NCBI RefSeq assembly: GCF_000321225.1
Contig: NW_004450939.1
Span: 856,171 to 920,170 of the forward strand
Direction: 5' to 3'
DNA length: 64,000 bases
DNA from: Odobenus rosmarus divergens
Lineage: Eukaryota; Chordata; Mammalia; Carnivora; Odobenidae
Below, piece by piece: positions 22,800 to 35,762 of the stretch; the first letter of the stretch is position 1; every line of letters begins with the position of its first letter. The position numbers and the translations under genes were made by a program. The notes beneath the pieces were generated by a model, which did no database searches, had not been told where the DNA came from, and saw nothing but the letters and a program-made list of their open reading frames with translations.

Positions 22800-24920
22800 C
22801 CCTCCCCCTCCAATAAATACACACGGACAGCTATCAAGTGCAGCACCTGTTCTGAGAGCCAAAGAGACAGCAGTGAACAAAACGAGCAAAACTCCCTGCC
22901 CTGAAAGACTTTACATTCCGAGGTAAGAGGCAGAAGACTAAAATATGTAGCAAGGTAGAAGGTGCTGAGAGCTACGGAAAAAATTTAAATAGGTCTATTA
23001 GACAAGATGCAGAGAAGCAAAACCACTAAGACATACTCCCAGTGGTGCGCAGGAGCTGCTGAGCACTGGCCTGAGACAGCTCATTGCTAGCAGCTCTTCC
23101 CCAGTCCCCATTTAGCGATATCACATCAGCAGCATAAAATGGTCAGAGTGGAATATTTATACCAAGGAAATTGGCAAATGCTACTGATTGGGTTTTCTTT
23201 TTTTCCTGGAAAGCTAGTTGTTCAACATTTCCCAGCATGAAACACGCACACACACACATGCATACACGCACGCATGCACATGGATTTATTATAGGAATTT
23301 GACTTTATGCAATTCTGGGAACTTTTGTTACTTCCGTGTCTGGCTCTGGTGCCTGAGGTCAGCACGGCAGGCAGCCAGCAAGGGAAGATGAATGTGCAGT
23401 GAGGGAAGCAAAATGAAACCAGGAGGATGGACTAGAATTCTCATCGATCTCTCTTCATCTCCAAGCCTCTGTTTTCAGGGATGTGGGGAAGTCCTACAGG
23501 AGAAGCCAGCAGCCTTCATCATGAAGCTAAACACATCCTTGACCCAGGCATCTGAGACACTATAAGAGGCTCCAAGAGGTCAAGAAGGTAGTTGTGTGTG
23601 TGTGTTTGTGTCAAGGACAGGGCTTGTAAGACTTTGCCAAGACCTCAGCTTATACTCTGTGTGGTATAAGCATCTACTGGATGATTTTGAGCAAGGGAAT
23701 AACAAGATCAAACCAGTCTTAGCAGGATCTTTCTGGCTGCTATATTGGGAATAGCCTGAAAGGTCAGCAAAGGTGGATTATTAAAAGGTTATTGCAAAAA
23801 TCAACAGGGAGCAGATGACAGCTTAGACCAGGGAAGTACCAGTGGGGATGGAACAAAGAGGTGGGATCCTGGTCATCTTTTGAAGGTAGAGTCAACAGAA
23901 CTTGGAGTGGATATGGGATATGGGAGAAAAGGAAGAATCAAGGATGAGTCCAGGTTCTTGGGCTGAGCAACCAGAACATTAGAGGTGCTATTAACTAAAA
24001 TTGCAAAAACTGAAAGACAACCAAGCTTGGGTGGGAAGAGGGAGATCAAGAGTTCAGTTTGGACAAGCTGAGTTTGAGTTTTCCTTTAGACATCAAATTG
24101 AAGATGACAGTTGGATCTATGAATATAGAATTTAGGGAACAGGTATAGGCTAAAGGTATAAATCTGGGATTAGCAACATACAGAGGGTGTTTAACACCAT
24201 GAGACTGGATGAAACCCCCAAGGAGTAAAGTTAGAAGAGAGAAGAGCTGCAAGGACTGCGTGCTGAGACCCTACCTGCTAAGCGCTCAGGGAGATGAGGA
24301 ATGAGCAAAAGATGCTAAGAAGGAGTGACCAGAGAGGTAAGAGACTGAGGTAGCCTCCAAAGCAAGTAACAGGAAGAAAGAGGGAGTGGTAAGTTGAGTC
24401 AGACACAGCAGATAGGTCACGAAAGATGAGAGCTGAGAGCTGATCCTTGGATTTAGCCAAATGGAGATCTTTGGCCACTTGCTAAGAACAATTTTGGCAG
24501 ACTGGAAGCAATAAAGCTACATGGAGTGAGTTCAAATAAGGATGAAATAGAGAAGTTAGAGACAATGCATAGAAGCAACTCTTCTGAGGTGTAAAAGGAA
24601 GAATAAGAATGGAACATGAACAAGAAAGCAGGATGGGCATCAAGAGAGAGTTTTGGTCTTTCTTTGAACTGGGAGAAATCGTTGTATGTTTGTAGGCTGG
24701 CAGGAATGCTCTAGTGGAGAGGGGAATTTTTGTGATGAATGGAGAGAGGGAAAAATTGTTGAAACAGTGTCCACAGTGAGCAAGGATGAGATCTAGTACT
24801 TAAGTGGAGGGATTGTGCTCTGAGAAGAGTGACTTTCGTCCATGGTAGACCAAATACTTGAAGCCAGCAGACCAAGTACACGAGGCAGGTAGGTAGATTT
24901 GGGGGAGAGGTTATAGAAGT
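22800..24920 (+). repeat. Long ancient interspersed repeat, class not assigned
   Basis: About 2.1 kb matching a high-copy mammalian repeat. Landmarks are AGCAGTGAACAAAACGAGCA, GATCTTTCTGGCTGCTATAT, AAGGTTATTGCAAAAATCAA, AATCAAGGATGAGTCCAGGT, AAGCTGAGTTTGAGTTTTCC and CATGAGACTGGATGAAACCC. The same family occurs at 3.1-4.0 kb and 56.8-57.1 kb. I cannot name the family. Confidence 0.55.
23245..23282. repeat. (CA)n-rich simple repeat
   Basis: ACGCACACACACACATGCAT with GCACGCATGCACAT. Short and impure. Confidence 0.85.
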
Positions 24921-25079
24921 CCTCTTTATTATGCCTAATTTCTCATTTCTACATAAACAGGGTAAAAATATCAATTGAATGGATTGTTGGGAGAATTAAA
25001 TAAGTTAATACATATGAACTCCCAGAAAGTAGGTAATGACTGTAACAGCTATTAAATATCATTACACGTCAGCCTTGCT

Positions 25080-25800
25080 GATCTAATCTGTTGCCACGGT
25101 TTCACTGACCTCCTCTCCGTAAGCTTCAGATTCAAGGTCCAACTCTTCCTGGACAGCTTTCAACACCAACAGGTCTAGAACTCAACTCACTTTGGTCTTC
25201 TCTGGGCAACTCCATCTTCTGCAAGCTTGCCACAGTTAAGGGCTCCTTCCACCTGGGCACATCAACCAGAATGCTGGTTTTCTGAATTTCTTCCTCTTCC
25301 TCATATGCCCTCCTCCACATTTTGGAAACCCTTTCTTTCCTCCCTTCTGTCCTCTATCATCCCTCCTACTGTAACCTTTCACTCCCTCAGGCATCTCTTT
25401 CTTCTGGACTTTGGCCTCCTAACTGATCCTTTCTATCAACATGGCCCCCTATGAATCTCTCTTCCACATGTACAGAGTGATCTGTCCAAAATGCAAATAC
25501 TATGTCACTTTCTGGAGTAAACATTTCTGTGGTCTAGTCTACACAGCATGGCACTTGAGGCCTTCCGTGCTATGTTTACATCTTCAGCTACATCTCCTGC
25601 CCCTTCCAACCTGGTACTTTATATCCCAATTATACAAGCATTATGCATTATTCCTTCATAATGCTCCCCAAAACTACACCCTCAAAACTGTTGAGTACCA
25701 CCATGCTGATGTCTGATTACCCTTCAACTCTCAGCTTTGGCACCATCACCTCCAGGGAATTCTCTCTGATCCAGCTTGAGCCCAGGGCCATTCCTCAGGA
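25080..25800. repeat. L2-like old repeat
   Basis: CTTTGGCACCATCACCTCCAGGGAATTCTCTCTGATC resembles the conserved L2-type block (caaatgtcacctcctccaggaagcc, from memory). Strongly diverged; limits approximate. Confidence 0.35.
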
Positions 25801-25969
25801 CTTTCACAATATCAAATCCAAACACCCAGTATATTATATGTGCTCAGCGAATTGGTTGACATTATATTAGATGAACTACATCTAATTGATTAAACTACAT
25901 TAGATGATATCTTGAAATCCTTTCCCATACTATGACACTGCAGCAGGTATTTTTCTTTTGGTCATTCTT

Positions 25970-26191
25970 AAAAAAAAAAAAAAAGGTTGTATTTATTTAT
26001 TTGAGAGAGAGAGCACACATGAGCCAGGGGAGGAGCAGAGGGTGAGGGAGAGGAAGGGGGAAATAATCTCAAGCAGACTCCACGTTGAGCACAGAACCCA
26101 GTGTGGGGCTCTATCTCATGACCCTGAGATCATGACCTGACCTGAAACCAAGAGTGGGAAGCTTAACCAACTGAGCCACCCAGGCGCCCCA
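25970..26191 (-). mobile_element. CAN-SINE, minus (older type)
   Basis: GAGCCACCCAGGCGCCCC end. Target sites TTTGGTCATTCTT at 25957-25969 and 26192-26204, perfect. Its left end shows an A run instead of the expected T run, and the spacing is otherwise normal. Confidence 0.93.
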
Positions 26192-26204
26192 TTTGGTCAT
26201 TCTT

Positions 26205-26820
26205 TTTTTTTTTTTATTCCAGTATAATTAACATAAGTGCTATATTCATTTCAGGTGTACAATATAGTGATTCAACAATTCTATACATTACTCAGTGATC
26301 ATCGCTGTAAATGTACTCTTAATCCCCTTCATCTGTTTCACCCATCCCCCACCCACCTCCCCTCTGGTAACCATCAGTGTGTTCTCTATAGTTAAGAGTC
26401 TGTTTCTTGGTTTGTCTCTTCTTTGTTTGTTTCTTAAATACCATATATGAGTGAATTCATGTGGTATTTTCTTTCTCTGACTGATTTATTTCACTTAGCT
26501 CTATACTCTCTAGATCCATCCATGTTGTTGCAAATGGCAAGAACTCATTCCTTTTTATGGCTGAGTAGTGGTCTTTATCCATTCATCTATTGATGGACCC
26601 TTGGGCTGCTTCCATATCTTGACTATTGTAAATAATGCTGCAGTAAACATAGGGGTGCATATATCTTTTCAAATCAATGTTTTTGTATTCTATGGGTAAA
26701 TATCCAGCAGTGGAATTACTGGATCCTAGGGTAGTTCTATTTTTAATTTTTTGAGGAACCTCCAAACTGTCTTCCTCAGTGGCTGCACCCAATTTGCATT
26801 CCCACCTGCAGTGCCCCTAT
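26205..26820 (-). mobile_element. L1 3' UTR/ORF2 end fragment, minus
   Basis: Starts with T run and ATTCCAGTATAATTAACATA. Continues ATCCATCCATGTTGTTGCAA, GTAGTGGTCTTTATCCATTC, TTGACTATTGTAAATAATGC and ATTCCCACCTGCAGTG. This is the antisense of the L1 ORF2 tail and 3' UTR. Truncated at its 5' end. Confidence 0.9.
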
Positions 26821-27112
26821 TGCTGGCCACAGAGAGCCCCTTTCAACACTGAGATTCTGCTCTCAGCACTCTAGGTAGGGTTTGGATTGGGACTTCCAAA
26901 TAAAGCCATGGCCATTGTTCCTCTTCATTTATCATCCATTCCCCAGTAACATCTGAATTTAAAAATACTGTGTTTAAAATAGCATGTGATTCTCATATTT
27001 ATTTTGTGATCCAGTTATATTTGTGTGATAAATCTACTGGCTGTAGTACGTTTGAACATTTATATACACACAGTAGCTACAGATTGTTTGGATAATTTTT
27101 AAAAATAAAATA

Positions 27113-27318
27113 AGGGGTGCCCAGGCAGCCCAGTCAGTTAAGCATTTGACTTTTGGTTTTGTCCCCAGTCATGATCTCAAGGTCCTGGGATCCAGCCCCA
27201 GGGTGGGCTCTGCACTCAGGGCAGAGCCTGCTTGAGATTCTCTCTCCCTCTCCCCATGCTCCTGCTGCTTGTGTGCTTTTTCTCTCTCTCAAATAATAAA
27301 TAAATCTTTAAAAGACAA
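27113..27318 (+). mobile_element. CAN-SINE, plus (older type)
   Basis: GGGGTGCCCAGGCAGCCCAG head, TTGAGATTCTCTCTCCCTCT and AATAATAAATAAATCTTTAA tail. Diverged. Confidence 0.88.
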
Positions 27319-27379
27319 ACAAAAACCAAAATAAAACACCATCTACATCTCTCATCATACCCAGACCAACATACACTGT

Positions 27380-27760
27380 GTAATCTCAGAAGTTCAGCCT
27401 CCACCAAGGCATTACCCTCTTCAAAGACCTTTAAGTGCCTCTGGGGTAAAGAACAGTCGGTTGGCTGTCCCCATGGGAGTCCTCAGCTCTGTCCCTTCTG
27501 CATCTCTGCCTTATCTCCTGCCACACCCTCCATGAACTTTTGTTCTGTCCACTCTGTACACCTCCCTGAGCCTGTTCCTGGCCCTCTGCTCCAGGAATGC
27601 CCTCCACCCCTGCCCCGTATTATCTAGGTGTGATTCATGTTCCAAAGTCCACGTCAACAGCAGTCTCCTCTGTGAATGTTTCAACATCAAAAAAGTGATC
27701 TCTCCCTCCTCTGGGATTCTACAGCATTTATTCATTCAACATGTTTTTATGGACATGTAA
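27380..27760. repeat. L2-like old repeat
   Basis: CTCCAGGAATGCCCTCCACC, CCAAAGTCCACGTCAACAGC and CTCCTCTGTGAATGTTTCAA follow the layout of an L2 3' region. Diverged. Confidence 0.4.
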
Positions 27761-28247
27761 TCTTTTCCCACTAAGTTACAAGTTCCTTGAAGGCAGGATA
27801 ATATAGTAACTTTTGCCCTATCTATAGGCATTGTTTTCAGCCTAGCACGTGTGTCTGAGGAAAGATGATTTTGCCAAAATGTAATTTTCATTTGTCAGAT
27901 ACTTAACAAAAGCTATGTTTTAAGTGGTATACAAATGGTTTACTATAAATAACACTTCCTTTTAAATACTCCAGGAATTCCCTATATTCCTGTGGTTCAG
28001 TGCTTATTTTTTCAACTTCCTTTTGGGCAGGTTGGGTTTGTAATCAGACTTTATTAAGTACCTACTCTGTGCTCAGTACTGGAAATAGTTCAAACTACAT
28101 GTGTGCCCTCAAAACTTTGCCTTCTAGTAATCAGCTTCATGGGATTATTTTCATAAAAGTTTCATAGTCATCTTAGAAGAACTAGTGTTCAAATCACTAG
28201 AAGGACATGTGGCCATGGTGTCAGTTTGGATCAAAACTGAGGAGGAG

Positions 28248-28443
28248 GGCACCTGGGTGGCTCAGTCGTTAAGCGTCTGCCTTCGGCTCAGGTCATGGTC
28301 TCAGGGTCCTGGGATCGAGTCCCACATCGGGCTCCCTGATCCGCGGGAGGCCTGCTTCTCCCTCTCCCACTCCCCCTGCTTGTGTTCCTGCTCTCGCTGT
28401 CTCTGTCAAATAAATAAATAAAATCTAAAAAAAAAAAAAAAAA
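28248..28443 (+). mobile_element. CAN-SINE, plus
   Basis: Young CGTTAAGCGTCTGCCTTCGG type with long poly(A). Target sites AAAACTGAGGAGGAG at 28233-28247 and 28444-28458, perfect. Confidence 0.96.
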
Positions 28444-28896
28444 AAAACTGAGGAGGAGGAGATCCTGAGTCTCCCAGAGCCCTGGATGTGGTAGGTTTGC
28501 TCAGAGAAGAGGCAGAGAAGTGAGCATTCTCTTTTTCTCTTGTTGCTCTTTACCCGTCTATAGTATGTTGAGTAGTGTATGATGCTCTACACTATCACCC
28601 TCTACGACCTTTACAGGGTGTTGAATTTTTGCTTGACTGCTAAGTCTGCACCTTCCTTTTCCTGGACGCTTTATCTCTGTTTCTCTTCAGTTCAGTAAAC
28701 ATACGTTGAGCACCTCCTGCATGCAAGGAAGGATGGAAAGCACTGGTTCCCTGATTCATCAGTGTATGTCAGATATTTTTATAACTCACAAGATATAGTT
28801 ATATATAATCTATATGCGCATTTATAAAAGCATATTTTCATAAGTAGGGTAGAGCAACCTGTTGTAAGAGGGTTAAGTTCAAAAGGGAATACATTA

Positions 28897-29946
<1,050 letters not shown>

Positions 29947-30224
29947 AAAAGTGAATACATTAGGTGAAAATCAAATAAAAGCACAATTACCCTCAGGAAG
30001 TCTTTAAATAGTCTACGAAAGCATGCAGTACATGGTCAAAGGAAGTGAGGGCCGCCTGGGGACAGCCAAGTCAGGCATGGAACAGCTCAGACTCACTGTG
30101 GGGCTTCCTGAGAATGAGGCGGGTTCAGTGTGCGTTTGTGAGACTTTCTGTGTCCGGGTTTGTACGTGTGGGCCGGGCTTTGATTCTAAGGGAAACACAA
30201 TTTTATAAAATTATAAACAAAATT

Positions 30225-30419
30225 GGGGTGCCTGGGTGGCTCAGTCGTTAAGCGTCTGCCTTCAGCTCTGGTCATGATCCCAGAGTCTTGGGATCGAGCC
30301 CCGCATCGGGCTCCCTGCTCAGCGGGAAGCCTGCTTCTCCCTCTCCCTCTCCCCCTGCTTGTGTTCCCTCTCCCGTTGTGTCTCTCTCTGTCAGGTAAAT
30401 AAATAAGATCTTCAAAAAA
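30225..30419 (+). mobile_element. CAN-SINE, plus
   Basis: GGGGTGCCTGGGTGGCTCAG head. Target sites ATAAAATTATAAACAAAATT (30205-30224) and ATAAAATTATGAACAAAATT (30420-30439), one mismatch. Confidence 0.96.
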
Positions 30420-30519
30420 ATAAAATTATGAACAAAATTATATATAAAAAAACAAAATTATAAAACAAAATTATATACGCAGTAAATACTACAATCTCTT
30501 TCTCTCTTCCCCTTTCGAA

Positions 30520-31330
30520 TTGCTCCGCGATACCGGCCCTCCGTTCTCCCCTGCGGAGAGTGTTGCAAGGCGCTCAGTGGGCGAGCCTTGGATCCGGAAT
30601 GTCCCGGTTCTAAGCTGCCACCTTGCGGCTGTTCCATGAACGTGCATCCGCCAGCCTTCGCCCGCACTCCTAATCGGATGCCGACCCTCGTCCCTTCTGG
30701 GTTTCATCCCTAGAGCGAACTCCACCTGGCATTTAGGAGCAGTGTGTTACTTATGTGACAGATTAAAAAGCAGAAATATGTGCTTCCTTCCCCCAGAGCT
30801 GCCAGTTTTCCTGTCACAGAATCATGAACATGCATCACAATACTTTATATCCTTCAGGATAACAACTGTCCCAAGGGCTTAAACTCCCGGCAGGGTTGCA
30901 CACGACTTTGGAGTCTACACGTAAGTAACGTTTTCTCCTACCCCCACTTGCCGCGCAATCTTTATTTTAAATTGGCGGCGTCCCACAAGCAATGACAAAG
31001 TCCTCTCGCAGGTGTTTGCGGGGCGCCTCCGAGCCTCTCCTTGAGCTCCCAGCCTTGTGAAGAGACGCTCGGGGTTAAGGGCAGTCGCTAGAATGCAATC
31101 CCCTACAGTGAGGACTGGGAAGGAGCACTGGACTCTCTCTAAAGGGGTCAAGGATGCCTTCCCAGGAGAACCCCGGCTGAGGGTAAGCCAGGAGGTCAAG
31201 AAGGTGGGGAGAGGTTAGAGAGTCCCGGCCGAGGGAAGGAAGGGCAGCAGTGTTCGGGGGGACGAGCTCCCACAGCACCACCCTGGGACTTCTTTCCCAG
31301 AGTTTTGACAGCCCCAGTAGCACCCCAGAA
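30520..31330. promoter_or_regulatory. CpG-rich non-repeat block (orphan CpG cluster)
   Basis: By eye about 18 CpGs in 30525-30715 and about 17 more in 30945-31275, against roughly one per 100 bases or fewer elsewhere. It includes CTCCGCGATACCGGCC, GGCGGCGTCC and CGGGGCGCCTCCGAGC. No SINE, exon or known gene overlaps. It could be a CpG-island-like promoter, an enhancer, or a decayed GC-rich retrocopy. No open frame is convincing. Confidence 0.5.
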
Positions 31331-31339
31331 TCTTGCTTT

Positions 31340-32555
31340 GATCAGGCTGGTTTAAACATTCTTAGGAGAACTGCCCCTCTTCCCTTTTTTCTAACGAAAT
31401 CTTACACTGAACCATAGCGCATTCCCGAGATACCTACAGTTTGACCAACCACTGCACTACCCAATGCTTGTTTTGTCTCTCTTTAATATAATTTTCCCAT
31501 TTCAAAATTACTGGGTCTCAAGCAACAACTACCCATCCCCTGAAACTGGACTGGAAGCTGGCTGCGACTGATGTCTGCAAGAAGTTACTGGAAAATACAC
31601 TTCTGGTACCTAGTGGGGGAGGCTAAAAGAGAGAAGAGAAAGGACTTGCTCTTTGTCCAGTAGTAGATGCCCACAAATTAGCTCAGGGAAGGACAACCCA
31701 TGGGCACCAACCCTGAAAGCCTTGGAGAATATAAGGAGGCTGCACACAGTAGCAAGTGTTGTCTATATAATATAGTCAGTAATTAATCTCCCACGAAAAT
31801 AAGAAATATGGTTCAAATGTATGTAAGTGTTGAGTGATTCATGCATTATAAATCCATTTAGTGTCGTTGCTAGATTAATCGCACTGGATACTTCATCAAT
31901 CATAAAAATCTGCCACTCATCATGTGGGGAGGTCTGAGAAATTTTTGAAGTTTGAAAGGAGTTGGCAATGCTGGAAAAGACTGAAAGAACTAGTGTAGCT
32001 CTTTACCCATGTTTTTATCTAGTTAATACCTACTTCTTCAGAACTGGTTTGAACTGGGATCTTTTCTAGGACCTCTGGGACATAATCAGACCCTGCGAGT
32101 TTGAGCCTCTTCCCGGTAGAACTTACCACAGTTGCAATGTGGGACTCGTGTGTGTCAATATTTAAAGTTTGTCTCTCACCTGCTGTTCTAACATGTCATA
32201 GGGGCAGGACTGTGTCTTTCTGCTCCCGACTGTCTGCCAGCATGCAGAACAGATCCTGGCATACACAAATCACTCATTAAATATAAATCGTTCACTGAAC
32301 AAATAAGTACAATAAAGTCCCGAGTCTCGGTCCTGGGAGATAATTACAGAGAAGGCATGTAAAAATATATCATTTAGGGCCTTGGTGGCTGGTAGATAAC
32401 CCCAGAGACCTGGGTCCAGAAGAAGGTCTCCTAGGAGGGGAGACCCAGACATGTAGAAGAAAGGGAATATGGACTAAATGGAATAAATGGAAATGGAATA
32501 AGTGTCTTCTGTTAGACAATCGAACTCAAGTGATTCATCCTTCCTAGACAGCCAA
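31340..32555. other. Intergenic, no recognised gene
   Basis: SINE-free, unremarkable sequence. Short minus frames have no recognisable similarity. Confidence 0.45.
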
Positions 32556-32559
32556 TGTG

Positions 32560-32720
32560 TTGGAAAGAGCATTGGATTAAGAACTAGAGACTAGGTTCTA
32601 GTCCTAGTTCTGCCTACTGTCACCAGGACCATCACCCAACCTCATCTACCATGACTCAGATTCCTCATCTGTAAAATGGGAATGATATTTGCCCTCATTG
32701 TGAATCTCAAAACAATGGGC
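32560..32720 (+). repeat. MIR
   Basis: GTCCTAGTTCTGCCTACTGT then GACTCAGATTCCTCATCTGT and AAAATGGGAATGATATTTGC follow the MIR consensus order. Confidence 0.75.
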
Positions 32721-32913
32721 CCCAAAGTACATTAAAATTATAAGTATTTAATAAACATAAGGATGGTATTTTTTAACTGTTTTTCTTTCATGATTCTCTT
32801 CTTCAGCATCTCTGAATGCATAGTTTATTCCTTATCTTTCCTTTTTAAACCTTCAGGATCCTTCTCAAATCTCTTAATGAAATGCTTTCTAGAGTTTTTC
32901 TGGATATTGTCTG

Positions 32914-33094
32914 GAGGTTTTATTTATTTATTTGACAGAGAGAGCACGCACAAGCAGGGGGAACAGCAGGCAGAAGGAGAAGCAGACTCCCCACTGAGCA
33001 AGGACCACCTCCCCACAATGTGGGACTCGATCCCAGGACCCTGGGATCATGACCTGAGCAGAAGGCAGACACTTAACTGAGCCACCCAGTCTTC
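32914..33094 (-). mobile_element. CAN-SINE, minus, fused to the RPL17 retrocopy
   Basis: GGTTTTATTTATTTATTTGA to CTGAGCCACCCAGTCTTCCC. It lies between the left target site (32900-32913) and the 3' end of the RPL17 copy, with no target-site copy of its own on the right and no T run. Confidence 0.9.
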
Positions 33095-33718
33095 CCTAAA
33101 ATTTTTATTTGCATTTATTTTATGCAAAATTTACTCCCAGGCGGTAGGTTTGTGTTTCTTCGGTTTCTTCTGGGATTTCTTTTTCTTCTGTGCAACCTCC
33201 TCGTCTGGTTTAGGAGCAATCTGCTCTCTTCAGTCAGGAGCATCTCAGTGCGGCAGGGAGAGCGCATGTGTAGGTTAATCCGGCCACAAGCCCTGTAAAC
33301 TCAACACCTCATCTTGGGGGCTTTGTTTACCTGGATGTGCTCAATGACCAGAGAATCTACATCTAAACCTTTCAGTTCAGCATGAACTCTCTGCGTTTTT
33401 AAGCACGTGCAGTAATAATTCAGCACTCTTTTTGGGCCACTGACCCTGTGTCCAGCCCCACTGTTTGGCCTGGGCACACCTACCAGTTCCACCACTATAG
33501 GGACGGCGTTGCACACATCGTTTCTGCAAAGTAACACCCTTCAGATACTTGGTGGCCTTTCAGATATGCATACCCTTGATGGCTTGGGCAGCCTTTCATG
33601 TGTTCTTAAAGTGACATGAAGATTTGAACCTCTTGCTTGCATGATTTCGTAGGGTTTTCTGGGTCAAGTGAATAGCAAGCCATTTTCAGAGACCACCTCA
33701 GGCCACTTACGGGAAGAG
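33095..33718 (-). pseudogene. RPL17: RPL17 (60S ribosomal protein L17) processed pseudogene
   Basis: Intronless minus-strand copy of the RPL17 mRNA. Recognisable blocks: YSLDPENPTKSCK near 33640-33675, [10 protein letters not shown] near 33460, [20 protein letters not shown] and APKM at 33310-33380, and a lysine-rich C terminus ending at the stop complement at 33131. The start codon complement is at 33681-33683. It is clearly dead: frameshifts after SCK and further on, plus in-frame stops. The 5' end reads CTCTTCCC, a terminal-oligopyrimidine cap site, directly after the right target-site copy, so the copy is full length. AAATAAATGCAAATAAAAAT marks the 3' UTR end; a poly(A) tract is nearly absent. 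Target sites CTGGATATTGTCTG at 32900-32913 and 33719-33732 enclose both this copy and the adjacent SINE. Confidence 0.95.
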
Positions 33719-33977
33719 CTGGATATTGTCTGTTAATTTTTATTGATCATGCATCTTAATAAGTATCTAAAATGAATCCAGTTTCTTAAAGTCTCCATCC
33801 ATCTCAACATCTTAGTCCCTCAGCAAAGGGAGAGCCCATGCCATTTCTCCTTACTGCCACAAAACAGTTCAACACACACGGACTGATCGCCCACTGTGTG
33901 TTAAGAGTTGGGCAATACCAAGTGAGCACCATGATCACACCCTCAAAAATTTCATAGTCTGGTCTGCTGCAGTGATT

Positions 33978-34185
33978 TTTTTTTTTTTTTTTTTACAATC
34001 TATTTATTTGAGAGAGAGAGAGAGAGCGCGCACGTGCGTATGAGTTGGGGGGACGGGCAGAGAGTTTTAAGCAGACTCCACATGGAGCCTGACAGAGGGC
34101 TCAATGTTACGACCCTGAGATCAGGGCCTAAGCCAAAACCAAGAGTCAAGATGCTTAACCGACTGCGCCAGCCAGGCATCCCCAG
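33978..34185 (-). mobile_element. CAN-SINE, minus (older type)
   Basis: Long T run, CAAAACCAAGAGTCAAGATG and GACTGCGCCAGCCAGGCATC. Target sites TGCAGTGATT at 33968-33977 and 34186-34195. Confidence 0.93.
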
Positions 34186-34195
34186 TGCAGTGATT

Positions 34196-35472
34196 AAGAA
34201 TCACTGGCAGTATATTAGAATCATGTGGGCCTTCCCCCAAACCAATAAATCCAAATCTCTGGAGATGGAACCTGATATGATTGCTTTTCCAAAGTTTTCC
34301 AGGTGATCCTATAGTGCAGGCAGTGTTGAAAATAACTGCTCTAGTTGGGAAAGAGATTTAATACAAATTAATTGTAATGTTCTGTTAGGGGTATAAACAA
34401 ATTAATTACAAATTAATTCTTAATCCAGACCTCTGATACAGTAACTTCGAAGTTGGGGTCAGCAATGTGTTTTAACAAGGCCTCGAGGCGATTCCTATGC
34501 ACCCCAAAACCAGAGACGCTGAACAGATCTCAAATACACCGGTCCGGTGCTCAGAGGAGAGGTGTGGATGAAAATTTGAGATTGGTTAACAAAGATAGTA
34601 CCTGAAACCTGTACAAATAGGATCACCGACATACAAACATGAGACGCTTGATTAGGGATTAAGTCTGCAGTGAGAAAAGAGAAGTGACAGGACTGAGCCC
34701 TTATGGAATAAACAGGTACTATCTCTGAGACTGCCATCCAGGAAAGAAGGGACATTTCAACATTAAGGTTCTCGGGATACAAATCTGACTTCCATCTTTT
34801 CTTCTCAGGAAAATATTGACCATAAACATGGCTACTGGAGAATGGAAGCTCAAGATACCTGAGTACAAGTAAATAGCTACTTCGTGTGAATTCATCTCTC
34901 TAGTTCCAGATAAACTGCATCTCAGTGTAAAAATGACAATCCCACAATAATGGCTGAGAGCCTCCCACATGAAAGCTTCACGTCCAATCTCTAGGGAGCA
35001 TGACAAGAATGAAAGGAGCGCCTATGCTCAGAGGATCTCCTTCTGCTAAGGTTTACCTGAACCTAACTCACACCACAGCATACTCATGCAATTCATTCCT
35101 TCTTTTCTTGCTCTGGGTCTGCTTCTTTGACTAGAAGCATCTCCATCCCCCAACCAGTTCATTGTAGTTTGTGTCTTCCCTCTTGGCTCAGTGCTTTTGA
35201 CCTAGTCATCCATGAGTTGACCTCTGGCTTCACCTCAAGATTTTGATTTTTGGGCCTGGCTCCACAGATAACCTAAGACATACAGCCCATGGGGGGCAGC
35301 CCTGTCATATTCTCAAGGTGGGTTGAATATCAATCTATGTTGGTTATGACACTAGTCACTTTTAAATTTGTGATGTTATAATAGAACTACCGCAAATAAT
35401 CCTTGAGCAATGATAAAGGCAAGACAAGAGACAAGTAAACCAATATTCCCAGGTTTATTTTATTCTCTTTTT
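34196..35472. other. Intergenic, no recognised gene
   Basis: Contains AATTAATTGTAATG/ACAAATTAATTC direct repeats near 34360-34410 and two short unmatched minus frames. Nothing supportable. Confidence 0.4.
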
Positions 35473-35486
35473 AAAAGTAAACTCTA

Positions 35487-35682
35487 GGGGCGCCTGGGTG
35501 GCTCAGTTGGTTGGGCAACTGCCTTCGGCTCAGGTCATGATCCTGGAGTCCCGGGATCGAGTCCCGCATCGGGCTCCCTGCTCAGCAGGGAGTCTGCTTC
35601 TCCCTCTGACCCTCTTCCCTCTCGTGCTCTCTATCTCTCATTCTCTCTCTCAAATAAATAAATAAAATCTTTAAAAAAAAAA
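35487..35682 (+). mobile_element. CAN-SINE, plus (GCGACTGCC-type)
   Basis: GGGGCGCCTGGGTGGCTCAG with CTCTGACCCTCTTCCCTCTC. Target sites AAAAGTAAACTCTA at 35473-35486 and 35683-35696, perfect. Confidence 0.96.
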
Positions 35683-35696
35683 AAAAGTAAACTCTA

Positions 35697-35762
35697 TGCC
35701 CAGCGCGGGGCTCGAACTCCCACTCCCAGATCAAGAGTCACATGAGCCAGTCAAGTGCCCCC
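35697..35762 (-). mobile_element. Short tRNA-Lys-type SINE fragment, minus
   Basis: GCGGGGCTCGAACTCCCACT, AGATCAAGAGTCACATG and AGCCAGTCAAGTGCCCC match the tRNA-like part of the short SINE. The younger SINE sits beside it. Confidence 0.75.

Noticed and set aside
33301..33537. 78-codon minus frame as a small gene
   Set aside because: It is an internal piece of the RPL17 pseudogene in mixed frames.
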